DNA of 64,000 bases from Mucilaginibacter sp. UR6-1 (GCF_020880975.1 NZ_JAJIWP010000001.1:186001-250000), one strand, 5' to 3'; counted from the stretch's first letter, positions 37,152 to 46,666 are shown. Notes: generated from the letters alone by a model not told the origin. Translations and numbers: made by a program.

Positions 37152-39374
37152 TTGGAGAATCAGGAGCTAACTACCGTTGATACCGCCAAAGACCTTGGCC
37201 TGTTACCCGAAGAGTATGATCGTATAAAAGAGATATTGGGCCGCGTGCCTAACTTTACCGAATTGTCTATATTTTCGGTAATGTGGAGCGAGCATTGCTC
37301 ATACAAAAACTCTATAACATGGTTAAAAACCTTACCAAAGGATGGCCCGCGCATGCTGGCCAAAGCCGGTGAAGAAAATGCCGGTTTGGTTGATCTGGGC
37401 GATGGCATAGGTTGCGCCTTTAAAATAGAATCACACAACCACCCATCAGCGCTTGAGCCTTACCAGGGCGCGGCAACCGGTGTAGGCGGTATAAACCGCG
37501 ATATTTTTACCATGGGTGCAAGGCCTATCGCGCAGCTTAACTCCCTGCGTTTTGGCGACATCAACCTTGATAAAACCAAGTGGTTAATTAAAGGCGTGGT
37601 AAAGGGCATCAGCCATTACGGTAACGCCTTTGGTATTCCAACCGTTGGAGGCGAACTTTTCTTTGACGAATGCTATAACATCAATCCGCTGGTAAACGCC
37701 ATGTCAGCCGGTATAGTTAAGGCTGGTGAAACCGTTTCGGCTACATCTTATGGTGTGGGTAACCCGGTTTACATTGTGGGTTCAGCCACCGGTAAGGATG
37801 GTATACATGGCGCGGCTTTCGCGTCAAAAGATATTACGGAAGATTCGGTAAACGATTTACCTGCCGTACAGGTAGGTGATCCATTCCAGGAAAAATTATT
37901 GTTGGAAGCTACCCTTGAGGTAATCAAAACCGGTGCTGTAGTAGGTATGCAGGATATGGGTGCCGCGGGTATCATCTGCTCAAACTCTGAAATGTCGGCC
38001 AAAGGTGAGCACGGTATGCGCATTAATCTCGATGCGGTGCCAACCCGCCAGGAAAACATGAAGCCGTTTGAGATATTGCTTTCAGAATCGCAGGAGCGTA
38101 TGCTGATTGTGGTACATAAAGGCCGCGAAAAAGAAGTAGAAGCTGTTTTTGATAAGTGGGATTTAAACTGCGCCATTATTGGTGAGGTTACTGATACCAA
38201 ACGCCTGGAGTATTTTATGAATGGCGAACTGGTGGCTGATGTACCTGCCGATGATTTGGTATTAGGCGGCGGCGCGCCGGTTTACCAACGCGAATACCGC
38301 GAACCAGCTTATTTTGCCGAGAACCAAAAATTTAAGATAGAAGATGTTGCCGAGCCGGAAGATTTGGTAGCCGTAGCCGAGCATTTGCTTGGTCACCCTA
38401 ACATTGCATCTAAACGTTGGGTAACTGATCAGTACGACTCAATGGTAGGTGTATCAACCATGACCACCAACCGCCCGAGCGATGCCGCTGTAGTGGCCGT
38501 ACGCGATACCGAAAAGGCTATTGTTTTAACGGTTGACTGTAACTCACGCTACGTATACGCCGATCCGCAAAAAGGTTGTGCTATTGCCGTTGCCGAGGCC
38601 GCGCGTAATATTACCTGCGCCGGTGGCGAGCCGGTGGCTATTACCAACTGTTTAAACTTTGGTAACCCGTACATTCCTGAAGTGTACTGGCAGTTTGTGA
38701 GCGCCATTAAAGGTATGGGCGAAGCTTGTACCAAGTTTGAAACCCCGGTTACAGGCGGTAACGTGAGCTTTTACAACCAATCATCAGATGAAGGCCCGGT
38801 ATTCCCGACGCCAACCATAGGTATGCTGGGTGTAATGGATAATATTGATAACATCATGACGCTTGACTTTAAACAGCCGGGCGACTTTATATACCTGATA
38901 GGCGAATCGGTTAATGATATCGCTTCATCACAATACCTGGCCTCATGGCACAAGGTATCGGCGTCTCCGGCCCCGCATTTTGATCTGGATCAGGAATTTG
39001 CTACGCACCAGGTGATCAAAGAGCTGATCAAACATAAACTGGTACAATCAGCCCATGACGTTGCCGACGGTGGTTTATATGTAACCCTTGCCGAAGCAGC
39101 TATGCCCAACGGTTTAGGTTTTGATATCAGTACCGATGCCGCTATCCGTAAGGATGCCTTCCTGTTCGGTGAAGCACAGGGCAGGATAGTAGTGAGCGTT
39201 GCCCCGGCAGATCAGGACAAATTTGTTGAACTGATGGCCACCAGCGAAACTGACTTTACCTTATTGGGTACGGTAACCAACGGGCAGTTTAATGTTGACG
39301 AGCAATTGTTTGGCCATGTAACTGATGTGAAGATGTTGTTTGACAATGTGCTGCACGTTGCCTTAGGCGAATAA
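37152..39374 (+). CDS. purL: phosphoribosylformylglycinamidine synthase, large subunit type
   Basis: Converts FGAR to FGAM in purine synthesis. 740 aa, the small PurL form that needs separate PurQ and PurS, neither of which is here. Starts with TTG at 37152; no in-frame ATG gives a complete N-terminus. Motifs: [82 protein letters not shown] -7 box lies just upstream. Confidence 0.96.
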   Translation: MENQELTTVDTAKDLGLLPEEYDRIKEILGRVPNFTELSIFSVMWSEHCSYKNSITWLKTLPKDGPRMLAKAGEENAGLVDLGDGIGCAFKIESHNHPSALEPYQGAATGVGGINRDIFTMGARPIAQLNSLRFGDINLDKTKWLIKGVVKGISHYGNAFGIPTVGGELFFDECYNINPLVNAMSAGIVKAGETVSATSYGVGNPVYIVGSATGKDGIHGAAFASKDITEDSVNDLPAVQVGDPFQEKLLLEATLEVIKTGAVVGMQDMGAAGIICSNSEMSAKGEHGMRINLDAVPTRQENMKPFEILLSESQERMLIVVHKGREKEVEAVFDKWDLNCAIIGEVTDTKRLEYFMNGELVADVPADDLVLGGGAPVYQREYREPAYFAENQKFKIEDVAEPEDLVAVAEHLLGHPNIASKRWVTDQYDSMVGVSTMTTNRPSDAAVVAVRDTEKAIVLTVDCNSRYVYADPQKGCAIAVAEAARNITCAGGEPVAITNCLNFGNPYIPEVYWQFVSAIKGMGEACTKFETPVTGGNVSFYNQSSDEGPVFPTPTIGMLGVMDNIDNIMTLDFKQPGDFIYLIGESVNDIASSQYLASWHKVSASPAPHFDLDQEFATHQVIKELIKHKLVQSAHDVADGGLYVTLAEAAMPNGLGFDISTDAAIRKDAFLFGEAQGRIVVSVAPADQDKFVELMATSETDFTLLGTVTNGQFNVDEQLFGHVTDVKMLFDNVLHVALGE

Positions 39375-39410
39375 TTTCGATTTCGGATTTCGAAGTTTCG
39401 AATTCTGAAT
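39375..39410. repeat. TTTCG-rich intergenic repeat after purL
   Basis: TTTCG occurs four times at 39375, 39381, 39388 and 39396, with TTTCGAA inversions. Looks like a dispersed intergenic element. Confidence 0.45.
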
Positions 39411-39436
39411 TATACTATAAATATTAAATGATTATT

Positions 39437-39458
39437 CCCTCTCTGTTTACAGAGAGGG
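39437..39458. repeat. perfect hairpin repeat upstream of the VOC gene
   Basis: CCCTCTCTG 39437-39445, loop TTTA, CAGAGAGGG 39450-39458: a 9-bp perfect stem without a T-run, followed by sequence resembling REP-type elements. Reading it as coding would create a false N-terminus for the next gene. Confidence 0.5.
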
Positions 39459-39496
39459 ATGTCGAGCGAAGCAAAGACAGGGTGAGTCCTAATAAT

Positions 39497-39886
39497 ATGC
39501 TAAAACTTAACCGCGTACATCATATAGCTATTATCTGTACCGACTATGAGCGGTCGAAACAGTTTTATACCGATGTATTGGGTTTAACTATAGTACGCGA
39601 GGTTTACCGTGAAGAACGGCGATCATACAAGCTCGATCTGGAAGTTTCAGGACTATACCAGATCGAGCTTTTCTCTTTTCCCGATCCGCCTGCAAGGCCA
39701 TCACGCCCCGAAGCAGCGGGCCTGCGTCACCTGGCTTTTGAGGTGGATGATGTAGAAGCCGCTATAGCGCATGTAAATGGGTTTGATGTAGCCACGGAGC
39801 CAATCCGCATAGATGAATTTACCGGCAAGCGATTCACCTTTCTCGCCGACCCGGACGGGTTGCCTATCGAATTTTACGAAAGATAA
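39497..39886 (+). CDS. VOC-family protein (glyoxalase/bleomycin-resistance fold, YaeR type)
   Basis: 129 aa when started at ATG 39497 (MLKLNRVHHIAIICTDYERSKQFY). An upstream in-frame ATG at 39428 would add 23 residues encoded by repeat DNA, so it is rejected. Metal-site residues fit His9 (HHIAI), Glu near 53 (QIELF), His near 76 (LRHLAFEVDD) and Glu near the end (PIEFYE). YaeR/SMU1112c-like; substrate unknown. trmN6 begins on the base after its stop. Confidence 0.9.
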   Translation: MLKLNRVHHIAIICTDYERSKQFYTDVLGLTIVREVYREERRSYKLDLEVSGLYQIELFSFPDPPARPSRPEAAGLRHLAFEVDDVEAAIAHVNGFDVATEPIRIDEFTGKRFTFLADPDGLPIEFYER

Positions 39887-40600
39887 ATGGCCGGCGTATT
39901 TCGCTTTAAGCAGTTCAGTGTCGATCAGTCGGGCTGTGCCATGAAGATCAATACCGACGGTGTACTACTTGGCGCATTGGCAGGGGAGGGACAGCCTCAA
40001 AGCATACTTGATATAGGCACCGGCACCGGCGTTATCGCGCTAATGCTGGCGCAACGCTTTACATCGGCACAGATAGACGCGGTGGAAATAGATGATGATG
40101 CCGCCAAAACCGCGTTAAATAATTTTGAAGGTTCGCCCTACAGTGATCGCCTAAAAGTATATCATCAGGATTTCAATACATTTTTCGCTGAAAATCCCGA
40201 AAAGCGTTACGATATCATCGTAACTAACCCCCCTTTTTATATTGATGCCTTAACATCGCCCACGGCAAAAATTAACCAGGCCAAACATGCAGACCGAAAC
40301 TTTTTCGAGGACTTGATTAAAGGTGTATCAAATCATCTTACCAAAACCGGAACCTGCTGGCTGGTGCTGCCGGTTAATACGGCTGGGTATATTAAAACGT
40401 TACTTACCGACCATGACCTGCATCTGCAAAAAACAATAATTATACGATCATACGCTGATAGTGAACCTCACCGGTATATTATAGTGATAGGCAAAGCCGA
40501 TACAGAGCCAACGAGCGAGCAATTTTTAATTTACGATGCGCCAAAGGTTTACAGCCAGCAATACATTGCTACGCTAAAAGCGTTTTTTATTGTGTTTTAA
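39887..40600 (+). CDS. trmN6: tRNA1(Val) (adenine(37)-N6)-methyltransferase
   Basis: YfiC-type SAM methyltransferase of 237 aa. SAM motif I DIGTGTG at 42-48 and the N6-adenine motif NPPFY at 114-118. Starts directly after the VOC stop (TAAATG), suggesting coupling. The substrate follows from family membership. Confidence 0.9.
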   Translation: MAGVFRFKQFSVDQSGCAMKINTDGVLLGALAGEGQPQSILDIGTGTGVIALMLAQRFTSAQIDAVEIDDDAAKTALNNFEGSPYSDRLKVYHQDFNTFFAENPEKRYDIIVTNPPFYIDALTSPTAKINQAKHADRNFFEDLIKGVSNHLTKTGTCWLVLPVNTAGYIKTLLTDHDLHLQKTIIIRSYADSEPHRYIIVIGKADTEPTSEQFLIYDAPKVYSQQYIATLKAFFIVF

Positions 40601-40618
40601 TTTGCTTTGTTTTGAAGC

Positions 40619-41113
40619 ATGACGAGGATAGGCCTGATATCAGATACGCACAGTTATTTAGATGATGCCGTATTTAAGCATTTTGAACAATGTGATGAGA
40701 TATGGCATGCAGGGGATATAGGTAACCTTGAACTGGCCGATAAACTGGCGGCTTTTAAGCCTTTTAAAGCCGTATATGGTAATATTGATGGTGGCGACAT
40801 CAGGCGTGTGTACCCCGAAAGTTTGCGCTTTAAATGCGAGGATGTTGATGTTTGGATAACGCACATCGGTGGTTATCCGGGTAAATATAGTCCGCAGATA
40901 CGGAATGAGATATATACTAACCCGCCACAGTTATTTATCTGTGGGCATTCGCACATATTAAAGGTGATGTTTGATGAGCGCATCAAATGCCTGCACCTCA
41001 ATCCCGGAGCGGCCGGTAAACAAGGCTGGCACAAAGTGCGCACACTAATGCGCTTTAATATAGATGGCCATAAAATTCAGGATATGCAGATAATTGAGTT
41101 GGCCGGGAGGTAG
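40619..41113 (+). CDS. YfcE/MJ0936-family metallophosphoesterase
   Basis: 164 aa. Metal-binding motifs in order: GLISDTHSYLDD (D9, H11), HAGDIGN, VYGNIDGGD (family GN[HD]), HIGG and CGHSHILKV. Likely a small phosphodiesterase; physiological substrate unknown. 18 bases after trmN6 and in the same direction, so probably one transcript. Confidence 0.92.
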   Translation: MTRIGLISDTHSYLDDAVFKHFEQCDEIWHAGDIGNLELADKLAAFKPFKAVYGNIDGGDIRRVYPESLRFKCEDVDVWITHIGGYPGKYSPQIRNEIYTNPPQLFICGHSHILKVMFDERIKCLHLNPGAAGKQGWHKVRTLMRFNIDGHKIQDMQIIELAGR

Positions 41114-41115
41114 GT

Positions 41116-41589
41116 CTACAGTAAATTCACTCTTGCATTTTCAGCCTCAAACACGGTATCGATTTTTAAGTTAGGTTGTTTTGCCGCCGCAACGGCAAGT
41201 TGATCGCAGCGCTCATTCTCCGGGTGCCCGGCATGTCCTTTTACCCATACCAGTTTAATTTTATGTGGTTTGCTCACTTCCAGGTAGCGCAGCCAAAGGT
41301 CTTTGTTCTTTTTATCCTTAAAACCCTTTTGCCGCCAGCCGTAAACCCAGCGCTTCTCGATGGCATCGATCACATATTTCGAGTCGGAGTAAAGGATAAC
41401 TTCCTGGTTAGGGTTCTTAAGTGCCTCGAGGCCCTTGATAACAGCAAGCAGTTCCATGCGGTTATTGGTGGTTTTACGAAAACCCTCCGAAAGTTCCTTA
41501 TAGTGCTGACCAGCACGTAGTATAGCTCCGTATCCGCCCGGCCCCGGGTTGCCGCTTGAAGCGCCATCCGTAAATAATTCGATCACCAT
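41116..41589 (-). CDS. rnhA: ribonuclease HI
   Basis: 157 aa. Degrades RNA in RNA-DNA hybrids. Catalytic D8 ([15 protein letters not shown]), E46 (NRMELLAV), D69 (YSDSKYV) and D129 (ENERCDQLA), with the basic handle region [15 protein letters not shown]. Convergent with the phosphoesterase gene (2 bases between stops). Confidence 0.96.
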   Translation of the reverse strand: MVIELFTDGASSGNPGPGGYGAILRAGQHYKELSEGFRKTTNNRMELLAVIKGLEALKNPNQEVILYSDSKYVIDAIEKRWVYGWRQKGFKDKKNKDLWLRYLEVSKPHKIKLVWVKGHAGHPENERCDQLAVAAAKQPNLKIDTVFEAENARVNLL

Positions 41590-41621
41590 GCGGCAAAGGT
41601 ATCAGAAAATTGAAAAAAAAC

Positions 41622-41652
41622 TTTGCAAATAGTCGCGAGATTTCTATTTTTG
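41622..41652 (+). promoter_or_regulatory. promoter of the tRNA-His gene
   Basis: TTTG 41622-41625, 19 bases, then TATTTTTG 41645-41652: an exact Bacteroidota housekeeping promoter, with the expected start about 7 bases before the tRNA. Confidence 0.8.
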
Positions 41653-41666
41653 CAGCCTCCAACACG

Positions 41667-41740
41667 GTAGATGTAGCTCAGTTGGTTAGAGCATCGGTTT
41701 GTGGTACCGAGGGTCGTGGGTTCGAGCCCCATCATTTACC
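41667..41740 (+). tRNA. tRNA-His (anticodon GTG)
   Basis: All four arms fold: acceptor GTAGATG with CATTTAC (one G-U), D arm GCTC/GAGC, anticodon stem TCGGT/ACCGA with loop TTGTGGT, T arm GTGGG/CCCAT with TTCGAGC. G at 41666 would be the G-1 typical of tRNA-His, facing discriminator C at 41740. CCA is not encoded. Confidence 0.96.
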
Positions 41741-41743
41741 CAA

Positions 41744-41778
41744 AAGGAGATAGTCAGTTTTGATTATCTCCTTTTTTT
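41744..41778 (+). terminator. terminator of tRNA-His
   Basis: A 13-bp stem (41744-41756 with 41761-41773, one G-U), loop GTTT, then a T-run. Confidence 0.88.
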
Positions 41779-41920
41779 GTATAAATTACTTTTAATCCCC
41801 CTCACGGTATTTGCAACTTAGTATTCTGTAGACTTGTATTTTTTGCTACCAAATACAAAAAGTCCAATATGACTTTGCTTACCCTTTCTTATCTTCCACT
41901 TAATACCAATAACAAATAAA

Positions 41921-42745
41921 ATGTTAAATTCATTTTTGATGATAGGCCAATCGAACATGGCAGGTCGCGGTTTTTTAAAAGATGTGCCAATCATTTATAA
42001 TCATCATATTAAGATGCTTAGAAATGGACGTTGGCAAACCATGTGGGAACCTATTAATTATGACCGTCCTAATGCCGGTATTGGCCTGGCCGCTTCTTTT
42101 GCTGCTGCATTGTACACAGAAAACCAGGATAGTGAGATCGGGTTGATTCCATGTGCAGATGGAGGAACCAGCTTAGATGATTGGAATATTGATGGAGTAT
42201 TGTTTCAAAGTGCTATTTCTCAAGCAAAAATCGCTCAAAAGACCAGCCGCATAAAGGGTATTCTGTGGCATCAGGGCGAAAACGATTGTCAACCCGGAAA
42301 TGCACCAAAGTACGGTGAAAAATTTGCTGTAATAGTAAAAAAATTGCGTGAAGAACTTGGCGATAGTGATATTCCGTTAATTATTGGCGGACTTGGAGAT
42401 TTTCTAACAGAGGGCATCTATTGGGCTTATTTTGAATCCTACGCTGTTGTAAATAAAGAGTTGGAGAAATTTGCTCAAAACACTAATCATTGTTACTTTA
42501 TAACTGCTGCCGGCTTAACGGCAAACCCGGATAATATCCATATGAATGCTGAATCGCAACGAATTTTTGGCATTCGTTATTTTGAAGGTTTTCACAAAAG
42601 ACAACATGTATTAAAACCTCTTACGAACGAAAGTAAATTGGTTGAGGCTATATATGAACGTAACCTAACTAAAGAAGAACAGAAAGGGCTTATCGATATA
42701 CAATTTTCTATGGGAGAGTTATCTATCGAGGCTTATAAAAACTAA
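41921..42745 (+). CDS. SASA-domain (SGNH-like) carbohydrate or sialate O-acetylesterase
   Basis: 274 aa. Block I LMIGQSNMAGRG puts the nucleophile at Ser11; WHQGENDC and the C-terminal DNIHMNAESQR supply the rest of the site (Asp/His). No signal peptide, so likely cytoplasmic, unlike many CE6/sialate esterases. First gene after tRNA-His, AT-rich, and without carbohydrate genes around it. Confidence 0.85.
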   Translation: MLNSFLMIGQSNMAGRGFLKDVPIIYNHHIKMLRNGRWQTMWEPINYDRPNAGIGLAASFAAALYTENQDSEIGLIPCADGGTSLDDWNIDGVLFQSAISQAKIAQKTSRIKGILWHQGENDCQPGNAPKYGEKFAVIVKKLREELGDSDIPLIIGGLGDFLTEGIYWAYFESYAVVNKELEKFAQNTNHCYFITAAGLTANPDNIHMNAESQRIFGIRYFEGFHKRQHVLKPLTNESKLVEAIYERNLTKEEQKGLIDIQFSMGELSIEAYKN

Positions 42746-42877
42746 AATTTCTGAATTAAAATAACATCTCGTGCCGTGATCAGCCCTGTGAAAGTATCCT
42801 TGAACCGCGCGGGTTAAGAGTGCTTTCCTGTTCAGGAGGAAAAATTTGGCCATTACCTTTCAAAATGGATCCATTGG

Positions 42878-43828
42878 TCAATATTCCAAAACGTAAATCT
42901 TTTTATGAGCGTAGTCCCAAACCGTTTTGTACTTTACAAGAAACCGGTAACCAATGTTCATCAGGTTAGGCTCTGTAATTCCTGACTTTTCCCGTTCAAT
43001 TTGGGTGGCATTCAGTTCGGTCAGGGCCAGTCCGTTCAGGCTGGTTTTTAACTTCCCACCTACGATGATATTCTTAACATTCAGCAAAGTGTCACCGTAA
43101 CTGTCTGTGCCGGACCGTAGAACAGAGCCATGGCTTTCAAGTAACTTAGCAGAAGTGGCATCCAATTGTAACAGACCATTTTGACCTGTATCGAACACGC
43201 CCACAACATTTATCCCGTCTATTTTTAACCTTATGATCGGGTGATTTGCTAATTTCCTGATCTCAAAATCGATAACAGCTAAGACCTTTTCATTCTTTAA
43301 AAAATCCCTTGTCCGGGTCCGTTCAGCGGTGGATTTGTAAAAAGTGACCTTCCGGTGGAGATAATCAAGCTTAAAAAGATACCCCCGGAAGAAATCGTAA
43401 CCGATAAAGCCTATAAAATCAGGTGTAATGTTCTTCTGTAGAAAATCATAATTAGCACTGGGGATATTTAACAGTTTGCGATAAATGAGCCCGTTGCCGA
43501 ACCTGATCTCGGAAATGGTGTCATTGACATTTGTTTTGAAAGACTGGCCGCTACCGGTAACACCACTACTTTTCGCTTTTTTATCGGGTAGCTCAATAAA
43601 GTTGTCATTAAGTGAAATAAATGTTTGATATCCTGTATCGAACATGAATTTTCCGCCAACACTGTTGACCGTTCCAGATATGAAAGGATAAACATCGATG
43701 AGGGTGAGCGGAAACACAACGGTGTCACCATGGAGTTCGGGTGTTTCATATACCTGGGCTTTCAGGCCAGATGCTGAACAGCACAGAAACAGACCGGCCA
43801 GTAAAAAAGGTAATTTGAATTTTGACAT
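42878..43828 (-). CDS. secreted retropepsin-like aspartyl protease-fold protein
   Basis: 316 aa with a signal peptide (1-25, ending LKAQ). Two lobes: KFMFDTGYQTF (DTG 64-66) and GVFDTGQNGLLQL (DTG 213-215), with the hydrophobic IGYDFFRGY between them. In both, the residue after DTG is unusual (Tyr, Gln) where Ala or Ser is common, so activity is uncertain. A distant relative of the 17.4-18.4 kb gene but without its partners. Confidence 0.75.
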   Translation of the reverse strand: MSKFKLPFLLAGLFLCCSASGLKAQVYETPELHGDTVVFPLTLIDVYPFISGTVNSVGGKFMFDTGYQTFISLNDNFIELPDKKAKSSGVTGSGQSFKTNVNDTISEIRFGNGLIYRKLLNIPSANYDFLQKNITPDFIGFIGYDFFRGYLFKLDYLHRKVTFYKSTAERTRTRDFLKNEKVLAVIDFEIRKLANHPIIRLKIDGINVVGVFDTGQNGLLQLDATSAKLLESHGSVLRSGTDSYGDTLLNVKNIIVGGKLKTSLNGLALTELNATQIEREKSGITEPNLMNIGYRFLVKYKTVWDYAHKKIYVLEY

Positions 43829-43955
43829 ATTTTTTAGTTAAACCGTGTAATAAAAATGATCTGTATCAGGTTCAAAATATTTGTGCAATATTATGAAGCC
43901 GGTTTTCAGGTATAACATTCCTAATTCTCCAGCGGTGTTCCGTTCATAAGTCTTA

Positions 43956-44087
43956 TCATTGGTGCCCATTGATCATTCCAGGGTTATGCTGAATATAATG
44001 CTCCTGCCAGTATTTTTCAATGGCATGCGAGTCACGATCAACGAAGAATTCTTTCATTGCCTTGACAACGATCTCTTTATTAGACAT
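43956..44087 (-). pseudogene. truncated SnoaL-like (NTF2 fold) gene
   Basis: A 43-codon frame starting MSNKEIVVKAMKEFFV and reaching DYIQHNP-like YIQHNPGMINGHQ before a stop. The text matches the first third of SnoaL-like proteins of about 130 aa. A shift of one base at NG would give a further 40 codons, but that tail does not look like the family. So it is a fragment, left by frameshift or deletion. No other gene is visible in the 328-bp gap 43829-44156. Confidence 0.55.
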
Positions 44088-44156
44088 TTTGATATGAAAA
44101 TGTATTAAATAGATAATGTGGTGATGATCTAACGTTAACGATAATGCAGAGGCTGT

Positions 44157-44516
44157 TTAGCTATCAAGAAAGACATAAAGGGAGGTAATCACATCGTTCT
44201 CGAACCGGGCGACATCCATACCGGTACTTATGGGAGCTTGCCCCGATGGTCCGGCCCCCCAAACCAGTCTGCCGATATCATTATTTATGATCACCGGCTT
44301 CAGTTTGGTAAATACAAAATTGGATGGCAGTATTTTTTGTGTGATGGATACGCTTTCATTGATCGCATCAGCACCGGTAACCCGGTCGCCAACGTGATTC
44401 AGGGTAGCTGTCGGGCTGTAAATTTTTTCGATGGCTTTCAGCCGGGTGGCCGGATCTCGCTCGTTCCAAACCCGCTCAAGGTTTTCTTCCATTATCCGGG
44501 CTTCGTTATTGGTCAT
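44157..44516 (-). CDS. SnoaL-like / NTF2-fold protein
   Basis: 119 aa, cytoplasmic. Helical start (ARIMEENLERVWNERDPATRLKAIEKIYSPTATLNHVGDRVTGADAINE) then a beta-sheet half with RLVWGAGP and DVARFENDVITSLYVFLD: the cone-shaped NTF2-like fold. Such proteins hold small hydrophobic ligands or act as isomerases or cyclases; no active residues can be fixed here. It follows the isochorismatase-like gene on the same strand (86-bp gap). Confidence 0.75.
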   Translation of the reverse strand: MTNNEARIMEENLERVWNERDPATRLKAIEKIYSPTATLNHVGDRVTGADAINESVSITQKILPSNFVFTKLKPVIINNDIGRLVWGAGPSGQAPISTGMDVARFENDVITSLYVFLDS

Positions 44517-44602
44517 GATCTATAAGTTAAGGTAGGTATCGTGTTAGCATTTTGATGATGACATCCCGGTAGGTTCCGGGATGTCATCTGAGTCTCTTCG
44601 GA

Positions 44603-45256
44603 CTATTGTACCGGAACTGGTGTGTTCAGTAACTGTAATTCCCAGTTAAACGCTACACCGGTAGCTCCGGCATGTTCAACCATAAGTCCAGCAAGTTTGC
44701 CGGCTGTGTCGGTGCGCGCCCAGTCACGCTGCCACTCAGAAACCACAGCTAACCAGGTGATAGGCGTTATGCCATGTTGTACCATACGACGGACGGCCAT
44801 ATCGTGTGCTTCCGCCGATACTGCCCCGCAGGCATCTGTTACAACGAAAACATCATAACCTTCGGCCACTGCCTGGATTGACGGCATTGCCACACAAACT
44901 TCTGTCCATAGCCCTGCGAGGATAAGTTGTTTACGGCCGCTCTTAGCAACCACATCGGTAACGGCTGGGTCCTGCCAGGTATTGATGAAGGTACGGTTGA
45001 TCGGTTTTTGTTCCGGAAATACATCCTGAATCTGTTTGATGATCAGGCCGCCGCGTTCTTCAACCACGGTGGTCAGTATTGTTGGTACATTGAAAACTTT
45101 TGCCGCTTTTGATAAGCCAGTTACTGCGTTAATGATCATAGCCGGTTCGTGGCTGTTCAGGTTAGCGAACTGAAAAGGCTGGTGATCAATCAGTACGACG
45201 ATGCTGTCTTCAGGACGCAGGAGGGCATCAAGGCCGGTTTTTAAATTGTTTGACAT
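44603..45256 (-). CDS. isochorismatase-family cysteine hydrolase (YcaC-like), copy 1
   Basis: 217 aa. Cysteine-hydrolase fold with D24 in VLIDHQPFQF and C121 in LAGLWTEVCVAMPSIQA as likely catalytic Asp and Cys. YcaC-like proteins are hydrolases of unknown substrate, sometimes stress-induced. A homologous copy lies at 51692-52324, and both share the same double-site promoter, so they are probably co-regulated. Confidence 0.9.
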   Translation of the reverse strand: MSNNLKTGLDALLRPEDSIVVLIDHQPFQFANLNSHEPAMIINAVTGLSKAAKVFNVPTILTTVVEERGGLIIKQIQDVFPEQKPINRTFINTWQDPAVTDVVAKSGRKQLILAGLWTEVCVAMPSIQAVAEGYDVFVVTDACGAVSAEAHDMAVRRMVQHGITPITWLAVVSEWQRDWARTDTAGKLAGLMVEHAGATGVAFNWELQLLNTPVPVQ

Positions 45257-45327
45257 GGTTATGTAGTTAGATGGTTAATATGCGGCTTTCGCCATATCCC
45301 AAATCTCATAAATTGTATGGTGCGGAA

Positions 45328-45345
45328 AGATGACATAGGTCTAAA
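45328..45345 (-). promoter_or_regulatory. second CATAGGTC-type site, hydrolase copy 1 promoter
   Basis: AGATGACATAGGTCTAAA; core GACATAGGTC 45332-45341. Overlaps the likely -7 box (CATCTTTC on the minus strand, 45332-45325). Its centre is 23 bp from that of the outer site. Confidence 0.6.
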
Positions 45346-45350
45346 AAAAA

Positions 45351-45368
45351 AGTAGATATATGTCTACT
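45351..45368 (-). promoter_or_regulatory. outer CATAGGTC-type palindrome, hydrolase copy 1 promoter
   Basis: AGTAGATATATGTCTACT with perfect AGTAGA/TCTACT arms. Its centre is 27.5 bp upstream of the first base of the -7 box, matching the copy 2 promoter exactly. Confidence 0.68.
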
Positions 45369-45586
45369 ATCCAATGCAGTAATGAATTCGATATTTATAG
45401 GTTATTAGGTCGGGAGCTGTATCGACCCCGGGTTGGTTGCCATATAGTATTAACGAAATAAAATCCTGCTGCGCAGGTCGGGCAGGAATGCGCGATTAAT
45501 ATTATATTTGACTATGGATTTCCGGAGAGGGATCATTTATAATTATATTATTCAACTAAAATCGCTGGGTGGGCGCTGTTCTGTTA

Positions 45587-46171
45587 ATGCACGAGGCTTT
45601 ATTCAAGTACTTTAAAAAATTTAATTCTGAACCGCTGAAAGAGGAGGAAGAGATGCTGATAAGGCAGGCTTTCATCCCTTTTAAACTGAAAAAGAAACAA
45701 TACCTGCTGCAGGCTGGAGATCATTGCCGGCATTTTGCTTTTGTGGTAAAAGGCGCGATGCGGCAATATTCAGTAGATGAAAAAGGCGGCGAACATATGG
45801 TACGTCTGGGTGTCGAGGACTGGTGGATGGGCGACCGCGAAAGCTGGGTCACCGGGAAGGCCAGCGCTTATCACATTGATGCCTGGGAGAATACAGAGAT
45901 GCTGCTGGTTACTAAAGCCAGTATAGACCATCTGCTGAACAAGACTACGATCATCGCAAAAATGATGCTTCAACTGGATGAGCGCAATAATATCGCCAAC
46001 CAGCGGAGGCTGACCTCTGCCATCAGCGCAACGGCGGTGAAAAAATACACTGATTTTGCAGCCTGCTATCCCAATTTAATAGAGCGGTTTCCGCAGCATA
46101 TCATCGCGTCGTATCTGGGTATCACCAAAGATACATTAAGCCGTGTAAAGCGGCAGCTTTTACAGCGCTGA
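45587..46171 (+). CDS. Crp/Fnr-family transcriptional regulator 1
   Basis: 194 aa from ATG 45587 (MHEALFKYFKKF); a GTG at 45569 would add six residues. A cNMP-binding-like N-terminal domain (KKKQYLLQAGDHCRHFAFVVKGAMRQY) and a C-terminal winged helix with recognition segment IIASYLGITKDTLSRVKRQL. No N-terminal Cys cluster, so not an oxygen-sensing FNR. Close relative of regulator 2 (shared VKGAMRQY and GDRES blocks). Adjacent to two promoters carrying the CATAGGTC palindrome, making it a candidate for that regulon. Confidence 0.9.
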   Translation: MHEALFKYFKKFNSEPLKEEEEMLIRQAFIPFKLKKKQYLLQAGDHCRHFAFVVKGAMRQYSVDEKGGEHMVRLGVEDWWMGDRESWVTGKASAYHIDAWENTEMLLVTKASIDHLLNKTTIIAKMMLQLDERNNIANQRRLTSAISATAVKKYTDFAACYPNLIERFPQHIIASYLGITKDTLSRVKRQLLQR

Positions 46172-46196
46172 TGAAGCTACAGATTGATACTTAAAA

Positions 46197-46214
46197 AGTA
46201 GACATAGGTCTGCT
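46197..46214 (+). promoter_or_regulatory. CATAGGTC-type palindrome, 4Fe-4S gene promoter
   Basis: AGTAGACATAGGTCTGCT; core 46201-46210. Centre 29.5 bp upstream of the -7 box TATCTTCG (46235-46242), the position of a class II activator site. Confidence 0.68.
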
Positions 46215-46273
46215 TTGTTGTATTAATGGTTATCTATCTTCGGTAATTATCCCGGAGATACTAAAGATGGCTT

Positions 46274-46510
46274 ATGGAAACACTTGAATACTTTAATGGA
46301 GAAGTAACGATCCTTTGGAAACCGAAAGTCTGCATTCATTCGGGCATATGCGTAAAAACGCTGCCACAGGTTTATAACCCTAAAGCCCGACCATGGATAA
46401 GGCCTGAAAATGCAACAACACAGGAGATCATCAACCAGGTGGCCATGTGCCCATCGGGCGCATTAAGCATCAAGGAGCATTATGGGGAAAACCTTCAAGT
46501 ATGGTGTTAA
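46274..46510 (+). CDS. small YjdI-type (4Fe-4S)-binding protein
   Basis: 78 aa. VCIHSGICVK supplies two cysteines (C20, C26) and CPSGAL another (C59); the final Cys78 and C26 to C59 spacing suit the divergent single-cluster Fer4_19 family (YjdI). PKARPWIRPENA is the family's conserved middle. Usually seen beside an acetyltransferase; here it stands alone behind regulator 1, with its own activator-type site. Confidence 0.85.
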   Translation: METLEYFNGEVTILWKPKVCIHSGICVKTLPQVYNPKARPWIRPENATTQEIINQVAMCPSGALSIKEHYGENLQVWC

Positions 46511-46634
46511 AACTCCTGAAGGGTAATGTCCTCTGAACCCGATATTTTATCGACATGAGCCTTCCTGGTACGCGGCGACCGATCACGGATGTATGGAACC
46601 TCTTGTTACCCATTAATTTCTTTTACCCTCAGAT

Positions 46635-46666
46635 AAAAAGAGCACGGTAATGATGACCGTGCTCTT
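46635..46666 (-). terminator. terminator of the alpha/beta hydrolase gene
   Basis: AAGAGCACGGT 46638-46648 with ACCGTGCTCTT 46656-46666, 7-base loop; A-run on the plus strand. Confidence 0.82.

Larger units (their letters stand above)
45257..45586. other. divergent control region between hydrolase copy 1 and Crp/Fnr gene 1
   Basis: 330 bases without a gene. It holds the two CATAGGTC-type sites listed separately (45328-45345 and 45351-45368) and little else that I can recognise. Confidence 0.5.

Noticed and set aside
42746..42877. Possible gene in the gap after the SASA esterase
   Set aside because: No frame of useful length or similarity; a short GC-rich stretch only.
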